Position numbers and translations under genes: made by a program. A DNA stretch of 64,000 bases from CAYQJS01 sp964417895. Its GTDB lineage: Bacteria; Chloroflexota; UBA6077; SHYK01. The DNA lies in the NCBI GenBank assembly GCA_964417895.1, contig CAYQJS010000006.1, positions 62,001 to 126,000 on the forward strand, read 5' to 3'. Positions 9,806 through 18,557 of the stretch are shown here, piece by piece. Under the pieces are notes generated by a model. It was not told where the DNA came from. It made no database searches and worked only from the letters and a program-made list of their open reading frames with translations. Each line of letters begins with the position of its first letter. The first letter of the stretch is position 1.

Positions 9806-10603
9806 ATGAACGCGCCCGTCCGCGATCCCCAAACCGCACTCCGCATTCCAGTCGTCGCAGGCAACTGGAAGATGAACACTACCATCCCCGAGGCGGTAGC
9901 GCTGGTTGACGCCATGCTCGACGAGCTTCCGTTCATCCAGGGTGTCGAGAAGGTGCTCTGCCCGCCATTCATCTCACTCGACGCGGTCCGCAGCCGCGTC
10001 ATGGGCACCGGCATTCTGGTCGGCGCGCAGGATGCGTACTGGGAGCCGAAGGGCGCGTACACGGGCGAGATCTCCGTCTCGATGCTCGCGGGGCTGGTCG
10101 ACTACGTCATCGTGGGCCACTCGGAGCGCCGGCAGTATTTCCACGAGGCGGACGGTGACGTAAACCGCAAGGTTCGAGCCGCTCTCGACGCCGGACTGCG
10201 AGTGATCATGTGTGTCGGCGAGAGCCTGGCCGAAAACGAGATGGGCCACACGGAGTCTTTCGTGGAGGCGCAGGTGCGAGCGGGGCTGGCCGATGTTGGC
10301 GGGACCGAGCGTCTGATCGTCGCTTACGAGCCGATCTGGGCTATCGGGACCGGCCGTGCGGCCACTCCTGAGGATGCTGGGCGCGTGATCGGGCACATTC
10401 GACGGGTCGTCGAGAATCTGGCTGGCGCACGAGCGGCGAACGATCTCCGCATTCTCTACGGGGGTAGCATCACGCCGGAAAACTTCCCGCCGTTCGTCGC
10501 GCACCCAGAGGTCGATGGAGGTCTGGTGGGAGGCGCCAGTCTCCGGGCCGACTCGTTCCTCGCGCTGGCGCGGCAGGCGGCCGCGAGTTCAGGGGCGCAC
10601 TAG
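9806..10603 (+). CDS. tpiA: Triosephosphate isomerase
   Basis: Interconverts dihydroxyacetone phosphate and glyceraldehyde 3-phosphate. 265 residues, slightly long because of an N-terminal extension (MNAPVRDPQTALRIP) before the family start VVAGNWKMN. Catalytic Lys in NWKMN, His in GHSERRQYF and Glu in AYEPIWAIGTG; phosphate loop LYGGSITPENF and GLVGGASL are intact. Starts 20 bases after pgk in the same operon. A start closer to the family N-terminus is possible but no better ribosome-binding site is seen. Confidence 0.97.
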   Translation: MNAPVRDPQTALRIPVVAGNWKMNTTIPEAVALVDAMLDELPFIQGVEKVLCPPFISLDAVRSRVMGTGILVGAQDAYWEPKGAYTGEISVSMLAGLVDYVIVGHSERRQYFHEADGDVNRKVRAALDAGLRVIMCVGESLAENEMGHTESFVEAQVRAGLADVGGTERLIVAYEPIWAIGTGRAATPEDAGRVIGHIRRVVENLAGARAANDLRILYGGSITPENFPPFVAHPEVDGGLVGGASLRADSFLALARQAAASSGAH

Positions 10604-10700
10604 CTGAAGACCTCTGCCACCGGGCACGAGAAACCGTGGGGGCATCGCCGCCGTCGAGGATATTCGCGGTCCCCACGAGGGGCGCTGAGGACGACATTCC

Positions 10701-12218
10701 TTGGAAGACCGGTCTTCATCGGTGCGCAACTACGATAGGGCCAGCGGAATTCTCCTCCATCCCTCGTCGCTGCCCGGACCGCACGGTATCGGGAACCTGG
10801 GCCCGAACGCGTTTCGCTTCGTCGACTTCCTCGCCGCTGCCGGCCAGCGCCTCTGGCAGGTGCTTCCGCTGGGACCCACTGGCCTCGGGCACTCGCCCTA
10901 CGCGACTCGCTCCGCCATCGCCGGCAACCCGCTTCTGATCTCGCTCGAGCAGCTTCAGAGCGAAGATCTTCTAACGGAGCGAGACCTTGAGCCGGAGCCC
11001 AAGTTTCCGGCCGGTCGCGTGGACTTCCCAGCCGTGGAGCGCTTCAAGATGGCAGCGCTGCGACAGGCTGCGGAGACCTTTGCGCGCGAGGCGTCGCCGG
11101 AGCGCCGCGCAGCATTCGAGGCCTTTCGGCACGAGAACGCGCGCTGGCTCGACGACTATGCGCTCTTCATGGCCCTCCACGACGCGCACGGTGGGGGCTG
11201 GCAAAGTTGGGGGGACAGCCTCGCACGCCGGAACCCCGAAGCTCTCGCGAACGCGCGGAAGGTCCACGCCGTGCTAGTCAACCTGCATGCCTTCTGTCAG
11301 TTCGTCTTCTGGGAGCAATGGAGCAGCCTGAGGCGCTACGCTGGGGAGCGCGGCATCCACTTGATCGGCGACATTCCCATTTTCGTGGCGCTGGACAGCG
11401 CGGATGTCTGGGCCCACCCCGAGCTCTTCATCCTGGACGAGCGCGGGTTCCCCACCGTGGTCGCCGGCGTCCCCCCGGATTACTTCTCATCAACCGGCCA
11501 GCGCTGGGGCAACCCCCTCTACCGCTGGGAGGCCGTCGCGGCGGACGGCTATGGCTGGTGGATCGAGCGCTTCCGCGCCACGTTGCGGCTGGTGGACATC
11601 GTTCGGATCGACCATTTCCGGGGCTTCCAGGGCCACTGGGAGATTCCGGCTGAGTGTCCTACCGCCGAGGTGGGGCGTTGGGCGCCCGGGCCGGGGCGGG
11701 ACCTGTTCCTCGCGACCCGCCGAGCGCTGGGCGACGTGCCCATCATCGTCGAAGACCTCGGCGTCATCACGGCCGACGTCGTGGCGCTGCGCGAAGAGCT
11801 GGGTTACCCGGGAATGCGGGTCCTTCAGTTCGCGTTCGACGACGGCCCCTCGAACCCGTTTCTCCCTCACAACTACCAGCAGAACACCGTGGTCTACACG
11901 GGGACCCACGACAACGACACCGCTGTTGGCTGGTTCGCCTCGTGCTCCGAAGCCGAGCGGGACTACGCACGACGATACGTCGGCTCAGGTGGCGACGACA
12001 TCGCATGGGACTTGATACGGCTGGCGCTCGCGTCCGTGGCGGATCTGGCCATTGTGCCCGTTCAAGACATCCTCGCCCTGGGCGGCGAGGCGCGCATGAA
12101 CTTTCCAGGCACCCCCGAGGGGAACTGGAGATGGCGCCTGTTGCCGGGCCAGCTCACGCCGGGCCATGCGGAGCGGCTGGCAGACCTGACCGCGGCGTAT
12201 GGCCGCGGGCGGTCTTGA
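10701..12218 (+). CDS. malQ: 4-alpha-glucanotransferase (amylomaltase, GH77)
   Basis: Transfers alpha-1,4-glucan segments between maltodextrins, linking storage glucan or maltose to glycolysis. 505 residues, the short bacterial amylomaltase length. GH77 signatures: SGILLHPSSLPGPHGIGNLG near the N-terminus, nucleophile region DIVRIDHFRGF, IGDIPIFVALDSADVW, acid/base region IVEDLGVIT, and YTGTHDNDTAVGW. Start is TTG 10701 or GTG 10722; the GTG is closer to the conserved N-terminus. Separated from tpiA by 97 bases with no obvious terminator. Ends 4 bases from the convergent methyltransferase gene. Confidence 0.95.
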   Translation: MEDRSSSVRNYDRASGILLHPSSLPGPHGIGNLGPNAFRFVDFLAAAGQRLWQVLPLGPTGLGHSPYATRSAIAGNPLLISLEQLQSEDLLTERDLEPEPKFPAGRVDFPAVERFKMAALRQAAETFAREASPERRAAFEAFRHENARWLDDYALFMALHDAHGGGWQSWGDSLARRNPEALANARKVHAVLVNLHAFCQFVFWEQWSSLRRYAGERGIHLIGDIPIFVALDSADVWAHPELFILDERGFPTVVAGVPPDYFSSTGQRWGNPLYRWEAVAADGYGWWIERFRATLRLVDIVRIDHFRGFQGHWEIPAECPTAEVGRWAPGPGRDLFLATRRALGDVPIIVEDLGVITADVVALREELGYPGMRVLQFAFDDGPSNPFLPHNYQQNTVVYTGTHDNDTAVGWFASCSEAERDYARRYVGSGGDDIAWDLIRLALASVADLAIVPVQDILALGGEARMNFPGTPEGNWRWRLLPGQLTPGHAERLADLTAAYGRGRS

Positions 12219-12222
12219 AAGA

Positions 12223-12801
12223 TCAGCGGCGCCGACACCGGGCGACGAGATTGTCGCGAGACTCGATGAGCTGCACGCGCGGGAAGACCGCCTCGAGACG
12301 TGCGACTCGGGATGCCCGACGCTTATCCTTGAAGAAGTTGAAGGCGGCCAGCCCGCCCGGTGTGAGCAGCTCTCTGACACGCCGCAGGAACGGGCGGCCG
12401 AAGATCGCTCCCGGTATCGACCCCTTCGCAAAGAGGTCGACAGCAACGTAGTCGTACGGCTCGTGGGGGCGGGCGACGAACGCAAAGGCGTCGTCTTCTA
12501 CCACGTTGAGGTTCAGCGAAGTCAGGCCGAACGCGCCACGGGCCAGGTGGAGGACCGCCGGGTCGTTCTCCACACCGGTAATGGACACGTCCCCGAAGCG
12601 CCGGGACAGCAGATGTGCGATCGTGCCGCCACCCAGCCCGAGGATCAGAGCGCGACCCGGCCGGACGTCCGGAAGCATCAGCGGCCAGTAGCCGGGCCCG
12701 AGGGGCCCATCATCCACGACGACAGACTGGACGACACCGCCGACGAAGAGAGCTGTTTGGCCCTCGTCTTCGCCGATCCATACCCGTGGCTCACCGGTCG
12801 T
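12223..12801 (-). CDS. Spermidine-synthase-fold methyltransferase-like protein (start uncertain)
   Basis: The recognisable domain is about 190 residues: an N-terminal beta hairpin (LFVGGVVQSVVVDD), a SAM-type nucleotide motif ALILGLGGGTIAHLLS, acidic loop VENDPAV, and DYVAVDLF, as in PolyamineSyn/SpeE-like proteins. The polyamine gate Asp pattern of true SpeE is not evident, so the substrate is unknown. No ATG, GTG or TTG occurs between the end of the bS22 gene (12876) and the domain; the first plausible codon is ACG at 12801. The frame stays open to a TTG at 13044 that overlaps the menA stop, but this would run out of frame across the whole bS22 gene. Confidence 0.7.
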   Translation of the reverse strand, partial: TTGEPRVWIGEDEGQTALFVGGVVQSVVVDDGPLGPGYWPLMLPDVRPGRALILGLGGGTIAHLLSRRFGDVSITGVENDPAVLHLARGAFGLTSLNLNVVEDDAFAFVARPHEPYDYVAVDLFAKGSIPGAIFGRPFLRRVRELLTPGGLAAFNFFKDKRRASRVARLEAVFPRVQLIESRDNLVARCRRR

Positions 12802-12875
12802 GGAGCGATGCGCGCTGACTGCGGCGCCGAGCCGGCCCGCTCGAGCGCTCGCTAGGCGGAACCCAGCGCTCGGGG

Positions 12876-12965
12876 CTACTTGTTGCGCCGCCGGTACTTC
12901 TTGAGCATCTTCCGGTACTTGTGGCGCCGCATCTTCTTTCGGCGCTTCTTGACGAGCGAACCCAT
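12876..12965 (-). CDS. AURKAIP1/COX24-domain (bS22-like) 29-aa ribosomal protein
   Basis: A 29-codon gene: MGSLVKKRRKKMRRHKYRK, then MLKKYRRRNK and a stop. This is the pattern of the tiny Lys/Arg-rich proteins (MGSVIKKRRKRM...KHRKLLR) known from mycobacterial ribosomes as bS22 and annotated as AURKAIP1/COX24-domain proteins in many phyla. It is expected to bind rRNA in the small subunit. AGGAG lies 10 bases upstream of the ATG. It sits between menA and the methyltransferase on the same strand. Confidence 0.85.
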   Translation of the reverse strand: MGSLVKKRRKKMRRHKYRKMLKKYRRRNK

Positions 12966-13040
12966 GCGTTAGTGGCTCCTGGCTTATGCCGCGTGTCCCT
13001 CGGCTTCGGGGCGCAGTGTACCGGTGGGGCGAGGCTGCTG

Positions 13041-13991
13041 TCAAAAGATCGGAGCCTGCCAGCCCACCGCGGGGCCGAGGGCAATTCCCCCTGCGAGGAG
13101 CAGGCCGAAGCGCGCATGGAGTGCCGCGGACCCCCGGACCCCGGCGTTCAGTGGGCGAGGCTCCTCGGTGCTCAAGTACAGCCGAACGAGGTGGATGGGT
13201 AGAGGCGCCGTCAGAAGGGACACCAGCGCTGTATAGGGCAGCGACGCGGACGCTACCGCCGCCATAGGGATCGCGTACGCACCGGTTAGCAGCGCCGCGT
13301 ACAGAACCAGGCCGGCCCGCCGCCCGAGCACCACCACTACCGTATGGCGGCCGACCTTGTCATCCGCTGTGACGTCTCGAAGGTTATTGGCGAGCAGAAT
13401 CGACGCCACGAGACAGCCGACCGGGAGCGAGGCCCAGATAGCGGACGGCGTTATGGCGCCAGTCTGAATGAAGGAGGCGAGCCCCACGATGACCGGACCC
13501 ATGAAGATGAACACCTCGAGCTCGCCCAGGGGCGTATACGCAACGGGGAGGGGACCTCCGGTGTAGACGTACCCGGCAGCCGCGCTTAGCAGCCCAACCG
13601 CGAGCACGAGGGGCGAGGTACGGGCCACGATGTACATTCCCAGCAGGAACGCCACAACGTAGCAGGCGGCCGCCATTTTGAAGACGCGCGGGGCGGGAAC
13701 GAGCCCTCGTACGATGGCCCCGGCGATTCCCACCGTGTCCGGGGTGTCCAGCCCGTGCTTGAAGTCGTAGTACTCATTGAACATGTTCGTGGCGATCTGA
13801 ATTAGAACCGAAGCCAGAAGCATCGCAGCGAACAGGTCGGGCGACCGAAGGCCAGTGGTCGCGAAGGCAACCGCCGTGCCCACCAGGACCGGCACGGCGG
13901 ACGCTGTCAGGGAAAATGGTCGCGCGAGCCGCCACCAGACATGCCAGTCGAAGCGCTCAGGGTGGGCCGCTCCGAGCGCGGATTCGGTCAT
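13041..13991 (-). CDS. menA: 1,4-dihydroxy-2-naphthoate polyprenyltransferase (UbiA family)
   Basis: Attaches the polyprenyl tail to dihydroxynaphthoate in the membrane, a late step of menaquinone synthesis. About 316 residues with eight or nine hydrophobic helices. First Asp-rich motif NMFNEYYDFKHGLDTPD and second motif NNLRDVTADDKVGRHT, the magnesium-diphosphate binding pair, match MenA. Start is ATG 13991 or GTG 14000 three codons upstream. The gene shows the organism makes menaquinone, relevant to the ETF:menaquinone oxidoreductase candidate at 36329. Other UbiA enzymes are possible, but the second motif is typical for MenA. Confidence 0.9.
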   Translation of the reverse strand: MTESALGAAHPERFDWHVWWRLARPFSLTASAVPVLVGTAVAFATTGLRSPDLFAAMLLASVLIQIATNMFNEYYDFKHGLDTPDTVGIAGAIVRGLVPAPRVFKMAAACYVVAFLLGMYIVARTSPLVLAVGLLSAAAGYVYTGGPLPVAYTPLGELEVFIFMGPVIVGLASFIQTGAITPSAIWASLPVGCLVASILLANNLRDVTADDKVGRHTVVVVLGRRAGLVLYAALLTGAYAIPMAAVASASLPYTALVSLLTAPLPIHLVRLYLSTEEPRPLNAGVRGSAALHARFGLLLAGGIALGPAVGWQAPIF

Positions 13992-14051
13992 CCGGAGCAC
14001 CGTCCGCGCTGTGTTAGGATGGATTCACTCTGTTTGCGAGGAGACAGCGCT

Positions 14052-14426
14052 ATGTTCAAGGTCAAGGGGATCCGCTCCTGGAATATCAACGCCGAGAACC
14101 TCGACGAGATGATGAAGTTCTACCGCGACTTCGTCGGCGCCGACGAGGGTCGCAACGCCACCATTGGCGGCGTCACGGTGGCGCACGTGAAGCTCGGGGA
14201 CTTGACTCTCGGGTTGTTCGACGCATCGGAGGGCCCACGGCCGGGCGTGCCGCATCACACGCTGGATATCGAATGGCCGGGCGACCTCGAGACCGTCACG
14301 AAGCAGCTCGAGGGCAGCGGCATCAAGCTGCAGGCTACGCGTCAGCACCGCGATGGCCCCGGCTACTCGCTGTACTTCGATGATCCCAGCGGGAACCGCA
14401 TCGAGCTATCCACCGATCCAGACTAG
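14052..14426 (+). CDS. VOC-superfamily (glyoxalase/bleomycin-resistance fold) protein
   Basis: 124 residues forming two beta-alpha-beta-beta-beta modules: WNINAENLDEMMKFYRDFVG, then HTLDIEWPGDLETVTKQLEG, ending YSLYFDDPSGNRIELS, the classic VOC C-terminal metal-site strand. Such proteins bind a divalent metal and act as lyases, dioxygenases or drug-binding proteins; this one cannot be assigned. ATG 14052 is preceded by GAGGAG. It is divergent from menA with only 60 bases between the starts. Confidence 0.85.
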   Translation: MFKVKGIRSWNINAENLDEMMKFYRDFVGADEGRNATIGGVTVAHVKLGDLTLGLFDASEGPRPGVPHHTLDIEWPGDLETVTKQLEGSGIKLQATRQHRDGPGYSLYFDDPSGNRIELSTDPD

Positions 14427-14445
14427 GCCCTCGACGCCGACTGAT

Positions 14446-16518
14446 TCAGGACACCGGGGCGGAAGCTCCTTCTATGCCGAGTTGGAACTGAAGCTCGTTG
14501 GGCTCTGTTGCAGGCAGGTCGCAGGCAAAGCCGCGGCAGACGTAGGCCGCCGCGCGGCCGTCCACGAGCCCTCGACCCTCGAGCAAGGGTATCGCCTTGG
14601 CCGCATTGACGTCGTGGGGACGCGCCACCGCCGCCGCCACGTTCGGCAGATAGTGCTGGTGAAGGACTGCCACGAGGGCAGCTGTGTCCGCGCGCTCCGG
14701 CTCTCCGATGACTGCCACCTCGAAGGGCGGACCGAGATAGTAGTCCAGGGCACACAGCAAGTTGCCCATTCCCGTTCCGTGCTGCTGCATGAGCTGGCTC
14801 AAGCCCGTGAGCGCGCTGCGCGCGAGGCGCTCGTACTCCGGGTTGCCGGTGAAGCTCCACAGCTTCAATAGGACGCCACACGCCAGCGACGTACCGGACG
14901 GCGTGGCATTGTCCCAGATGTCTCGCGGCCGAGCGACGAGCGGCTCTGCGTCTCGGGCGTTGTCGAAGAAAGAACCGCTCGCGTCATCCCAGAACCGCTC
15001 CACCATGGCATCCGCGATGTCCCGCGCCGTCGTGTAGCAGCGCAGGTCATGAATCGACTCGTAAAGCGCGAGAAGCCCGTCCGCGACACTGGCATAGTCA
15101 TCCAGGTAGCCGGCGATCTTCGTCCTGCCGTCCTTATGGACCCGCAAGAGCTGGTCGTCGCGCCACATTTCGGAGATCAGGAAGTCCGCATTCGCCGCGG
15201 CGGTCGCCCTATCTTCCGGTCTCCCGAGCGCGCGCGCCGCCTCCGCGAAGGTTCGTAGCATCAGCCCGTTCCAGGCAGAGAGAACCTTGTCATCACGCGC
15301 GGGGGCGACTCGCATGGAGCGCGCCGCGAGGAGCTGCGCCTGGGCCCGGGTCATGGCATCGACGATCTCCGGCGCGGTCCGCCCGTGCCGGGCCGTGAGA
15401 TTTGCCCCTTCGGCGAGTCCGGTCAGTATGGTCTTGCCCTCGAAATTTCCGGTCTCGGTCACGCCGAAAAAGTCGAGTACCAGCGGTGCGTCTGCGTGCC
15501 CGACAACCGCCCTGATCTCGTCGGGGGTCCACACGTAGTAGCTTCCTTCCACCCCATCGCTGTCCGCGTCCTGGGTGCTGAAAAACCCTCCTTCCTCGTG
15601 CACCATCTCGCGACGCACATAGTCAAGTGTCTCCTCGACGATCCGCCGATAAAGCGGCGAGCGCGTGACCTGGTAGGCATGGAGGTAGGTGCGAGCCAGC
15701 AGCGCGTTGTCGTAAAGCATCTTCTCGAAGTGGGGCACGAGCCAGCGGCCGTCCACCGAGTAGCGATGGAAGCCGCCACCGATCTGGTCGTAGATTCCCC
15801 CGCGGGCCATCTTCTGCAGCGTGGTGTCCACGATCTCGCGCGCCCGCTCATTGCCGGTGCGATTGTGGTATCGGAGGAGGAACTCCAGAGCCATGGCCTG
15901 CGGGAACTTCGGAGCCCGGCCGAATCCTCCGTTCGCTGTGTCGAACTGCGCCGCAAGCGACTCGAACGCCGCATCCAGTACTGCCCCGTCCAGTGCCGCC
16001 GAAGGCGCCGCGGCGAGAGTCTGTTGCCGGATGAACTCGGTCACTCGGCTTGCCGTCAGGTCGATGTCGGTGCGCTGTCCAGCGAACCCCTCGGCCACCG
16101 AGGCCAGGACTCGGCGGAAACCGGGGAGCCCTCCTCGGTCGGTGGGTGGAAAGTACGTCCCACCATAGAACGGTTTCCTCTCAGGCGTAAGAAACACGGT
16201 CATCGGCCAGCCACCCTGGCCGGTCATTCCCTGCACGGCAGTCATGTAGATCTGGTCCAGGTCCGGCCGCTCCTCCCGGTCCACTTTGATGTTCACAAAG
16301 TGGTCGTTCATCAGTCCCGCGGTTGTCGCGTCTTCAAAGGACTCGTGCTCCATGACGTGGCACCAGTGGCAGGCGGAGTAGCCGATGCTGAGCAAGATGG
16401 GCTTGTCCTCTGCACGCGCCCGGGCGAAGGCCTCGTCGCCCCACGGATACCAGTCCACCGGATTATGGGCATGCTGGAGTAAGTACGGACTCGTCTCGTG
16501 GATTAGTCGATTGGCCAT
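14446..16518 (-). CDS. Thioredoxin-domain protein of the DUF255/YyaL (SPATA20) family
   Basis: 690 residues, normal for the family. The N-terminal thioredoxin fold has the family signature HAHNPVDWYPWG and the redox-like motif SACHWCHVM (C50, C53). The rest is an (alpha/alpha)6 barrel resembling N-acylglucosamine epimerases and glycosidases (IYDQIGGGFHRYSVD, WLVPHFEKMLYDNALL, KVLSAWNGLM). The biochemical role is not established; annotations range from mannose epimerase-like to protein-quality functions. ATG 16518 begins the conserved N-terminus directly. It is divergent from gltA and convergent with the VOC gene, 19 bases apart. Confidence 0.93.
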   Translation of the reverse strand: MANRLIHETSPYLLQHAHNPVDWYPWGDEAFARARAEDKPILLSIGYSACHWCHVMEHESFEDATTAGLMNDHFVNIKVDREERPDLDQIYMTAVQGMTGQGGWPMTVFLTPERKPFYGGTYFPPTDRGGLPGFRRVLASVAEGFAGQRTDIDLTASRVTEFIRQQTLAAAPSAALDGAVLDAAFESLAAQFDTANGGFGRAPKFPQAMALEFLLRYHNRTGNERAREIVDTTLQKMARGGIYDQIGGGFHRYSVDGRWLVPHFEKMLYDNALLARTYLHAYQVTRSPLYRRIVEETLDYVRREMVHEEGGFFSTQDADSDGVEGSYYVWTPDEIRAVVGHADAPLVLDFFGVTETGNFEGKTILTGLAEGANLTARHGRTAPEIVDAMTRAQAQLLAARSMRVAPARDDKVLSAWNGLMLRTFAEAARALGRPEDRATAAANADFLISEMWRDDQLLRVHKDGRTKIAGYLDDYASVADGLLALYESIHDLRCYTTARDIADAMVERFWDDASGSFFDNARDAEPLVARPRDIWDNATPSGTSLACGVLLKLWSFTGNPEYERLARSALTGLSQLMQQHGTGMGNLLCALDYYLGPPFEVAVIGEPERADTAALVAVLHQHYLPNVAAAVARPHDVNAAKAIPLLEGRGLVDGRAAAYVCRGFACDLPATEPNELQFQLGIEGASAPVS

Positions 16519-16666
16519 CGTACGAGCTCCTGTGCGAGCCTCAGCGCCGCCTTCCTAGCATAACCGTTAAGCGGCTGCGCGGCCCGCGTGCGCACGCGGC
16601 GGTATACTTTCACTCCGGACATGCCCCCGCGGCCGCATGAGCAGTGCGCTTTGGAGGGAGAGAGAG

Positions 16667-17788
16667 ATGGCTGCAGCCAACCTCGGCCTCGAGGACGTGG
16701 TCGTCGGCCCGTCCTCGGTCTGCGACGTCAACGGGAAGACCGGGCAACTCATCTATCGTGGCTACGACATCCACGATCTAGTCGAGCATGCGACGTTCGA
16801 GGAAGTTGTCTACCTCCTATGGCACGAAGACCTGCCGACCCGCGCTCAGCTCCAAACCTTCAATACGGAGCTTCAGGGAAACCGATCTCTCCCGTCAGGC
16901 GTGACCGATCTGCTGAAGAGCGTGCCCCGCGGGGCGGCCCCGATGGACGTCCTGCGGACGGCGGTCTCGCTGCTGGGGCTCTACGATCCCGATGGGCGCG
17001 ATAACTCCATCGAGGCCACGCGGCGCAAGGCGGTTCGGCTCACGGCCCAGATACCGACTGTCGTCGCCACGTTCCACCGGATTCGCGAGACGAAGGAGAT
17101 CGTGAGCCCCGACCCGTCGCTGAGCTCGGCCGCGAACCTGCTGTATATGATGCGGGGGGAGCGGCCGGACGACTACATGGCGCGCACCATGGACGTCGCC
17201 TTGAGCCTCCACGCCGACCACGAGTTCAACGCGTCCACCTTCGCCGCTCGTGTGACCATCGCGACGCTTTCGGACATCTACGATGCCATCACGTCGGCCA
17301 TCGGTGCGCTGTCGGGGCCGCTCCACGGCGGCGCCAACGAGCAGGTGATGCGGATGCTGCTCCAGGTGGGCAATGAAGAGGCTGCCGAGCAATGGATCAG
17401 GGATGCGCTCGCTCGCAGGGCGCGGATCATGGGATTCGGCCACCGGGTGTACAAGACCGATGATCCGCGCGCGGTTGTGCTCAAAGAGATGTCGCGCGAG
17501 CTCGGCGAACGCACTGGCCAGCCGCAGTGGTTCCGCATCTCCGATAGGATCCAGCAGGTCATGCTCGAGGAGAAGGGCCTCTACGCGAACGTCGATTTCT
17601 ACTCGGCGTCCGCCTATTACGTCATGGGCATCCCGATCGACCTGTACACGCCGATATTCGCGGCCAGCCGCATTTCCGGTTGGTCAGCGCACGTGCTCGA
17701 GCAGCTGGGCAACAATCGGTTGATTCGTCCGCGGTCCGACTACGTCGGCCCAAGAGACAAGCGGGTTGTGCCCATCGACCAGCGATGA
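16667..17788 (+). CDS. gltA: Citrate synthase (type I/II, possibly 2-methylcitrate-active)
   Basis: Condenses oxaloacetate with acetyl-CoA at the entry to the TCA cycle. 373 residues, the short Gram-positive/archaeal length. Catalytic His residues in HGGANEQ and GFGHRVYK and Asp in VDFYSASAYYVMGI are present. Short forms often also make 2-methylcitrate; sequence alone does not settle this. ATG 16667 chosen because GGAGGG lies 8 bases upstream; ATG at 16637 is less likely. A TATACT minus-10-like hexamer is at 16603-16608 but has no good minus-35. Followed 7 bases later by the ABC ATPase. Confidence 0.95.
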   Translation: MAAANLGLEDVVVGPSSVCDVNGKTGQLIYRGYDIHDLVEHATFEEVVYLLWHEDLPTRAQLQTFNTELQGNRSLPSGVTDLLKSVPRGAAPMDVLRTAVSLLGLYDPDGRDNSIEATRRKAVRLTAQIPTVVATFHRIRETKEIVSPDPSLSSAANLLYMMRGERPDDYMARTMDVALSLHADHEFNASTFAARVTIATLSDIYDAITSAIGALSGPLHGGANEQVMRMLLQVGNEEAAEQWIRDALARRARIMGFGHRVYKTDDPRAVVLKEMSRELGERTGQPQWFRISDRIQQVMLEEKGLYANVDFYSASAYYVMGIPIDLYTPIFAASRISGWSAHVLEQLGNNRLIRPRSDYVGPRDKRVVPIDQR

Positions 17789-17795
17789 GCTTTCC

Positions 17796-18557
17796 TTGAG
17801 CGCACCGATCATCGAGGTCGAGTCGCTCCGCAAAAACTTCGGGTCGGTCGTCGCGGTCGATGGCATCTCCTTCAGCGTGGACCGGGGCCAGGTCTTTGGG
17901 ATCCTGGGCCCTAACGGCGCCGGGAAGACGACCACGCTGGAGATCATGGAGACGCTGCAGAAGCCGACTGCTGGCAGCGTCTGCATCGACGGGCTCGACG
18001 TGGAGCGCGACGCCTGGGCGGTGAAGTCGCGCATCGGCGTTCAGCTCCAGTCGTCTGGCTTCTACCCTGAGCTTACGCTGGTCCAACTGCTGGAAATGTT
18101 CGCCGCTCTCTACAACGTCTGGATCGACCCTCCTGCCGTGCTTAGGCGGTTCCAGCTCGAGGAGAAGGCCTCGACCTACTACAACAAACTCTCCGGTGGG
18201 CAGAAACAGCGCTTCTCCCTCGCCACGACACTGATCCATCGGCCGCTCGTCATCTTCCTGGACGAGCCCACCACGGGGCTCGATCCGCAGGCCCGTCTCA
18301 ACCTCTGGGACCTGATGCGCGAGGTGCAGCGGGAAGGGGTGACGCTGGTCGTGACCACCCATTACATGGAGGAAGCGGAGCAACTATGCGACCGACTGGC
18401 CATCATGGACCGGGGACGGATCATCGAGACGGGCACGCCGAGGGCGCTCATCGACGACCTGCTGGCGACCGGCTTCCGGAAGCCCGCCATCCGCCAAGAG
18501 GCCACTCTCGAGGATGTCTTCCTGTCACTCACTGGCCGAATGCTGCGCGATGATTGA
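17796..18557 (+). CDS. ABC-2 type exporter ATP-binding subunit (DrrA/CcmA-like)
   Basis: 253 residues. Walker A GPNGAGKTT, Q-loop LQSSGFYPELT, signature LSGGQKQR, Walker B LVIFLDEPTTGLD and switch histidine in TTHYMEEAEQL are all intact. This subfamily powers drug, lipid or polysaccharide exporters with a separate membrane subunit, here the next gene. A TTG at 17796 is chosen (gives MSAPIIEVESL); a GTG at 17766 would overlap the gltA stop. The reading overlaps the permease by 8 bases. Confidence 0.92.
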   Translation: MSAPIIEVESLRKNFGSVVAVDGISFSVDRGQVFGILGPNGAGKTTTLEIMETLQKPTAGSVCIDGLDVERDAWAVKSRIGVQLQSSGFYPELTLVQLLEMFAALYNVWIDPPAVLRRFQLEEKASTYYNKLSGGQKQRFSLATTLIHRPLVIFLDEPTTGLDPQARLNLWDLMREVQREGVTLVVTTHYMEEAEQLCDRLAIMDRGRIIETGTPRALIDDLLATGFRKPAIRQEATLEDVFLSLTGRMLRDD

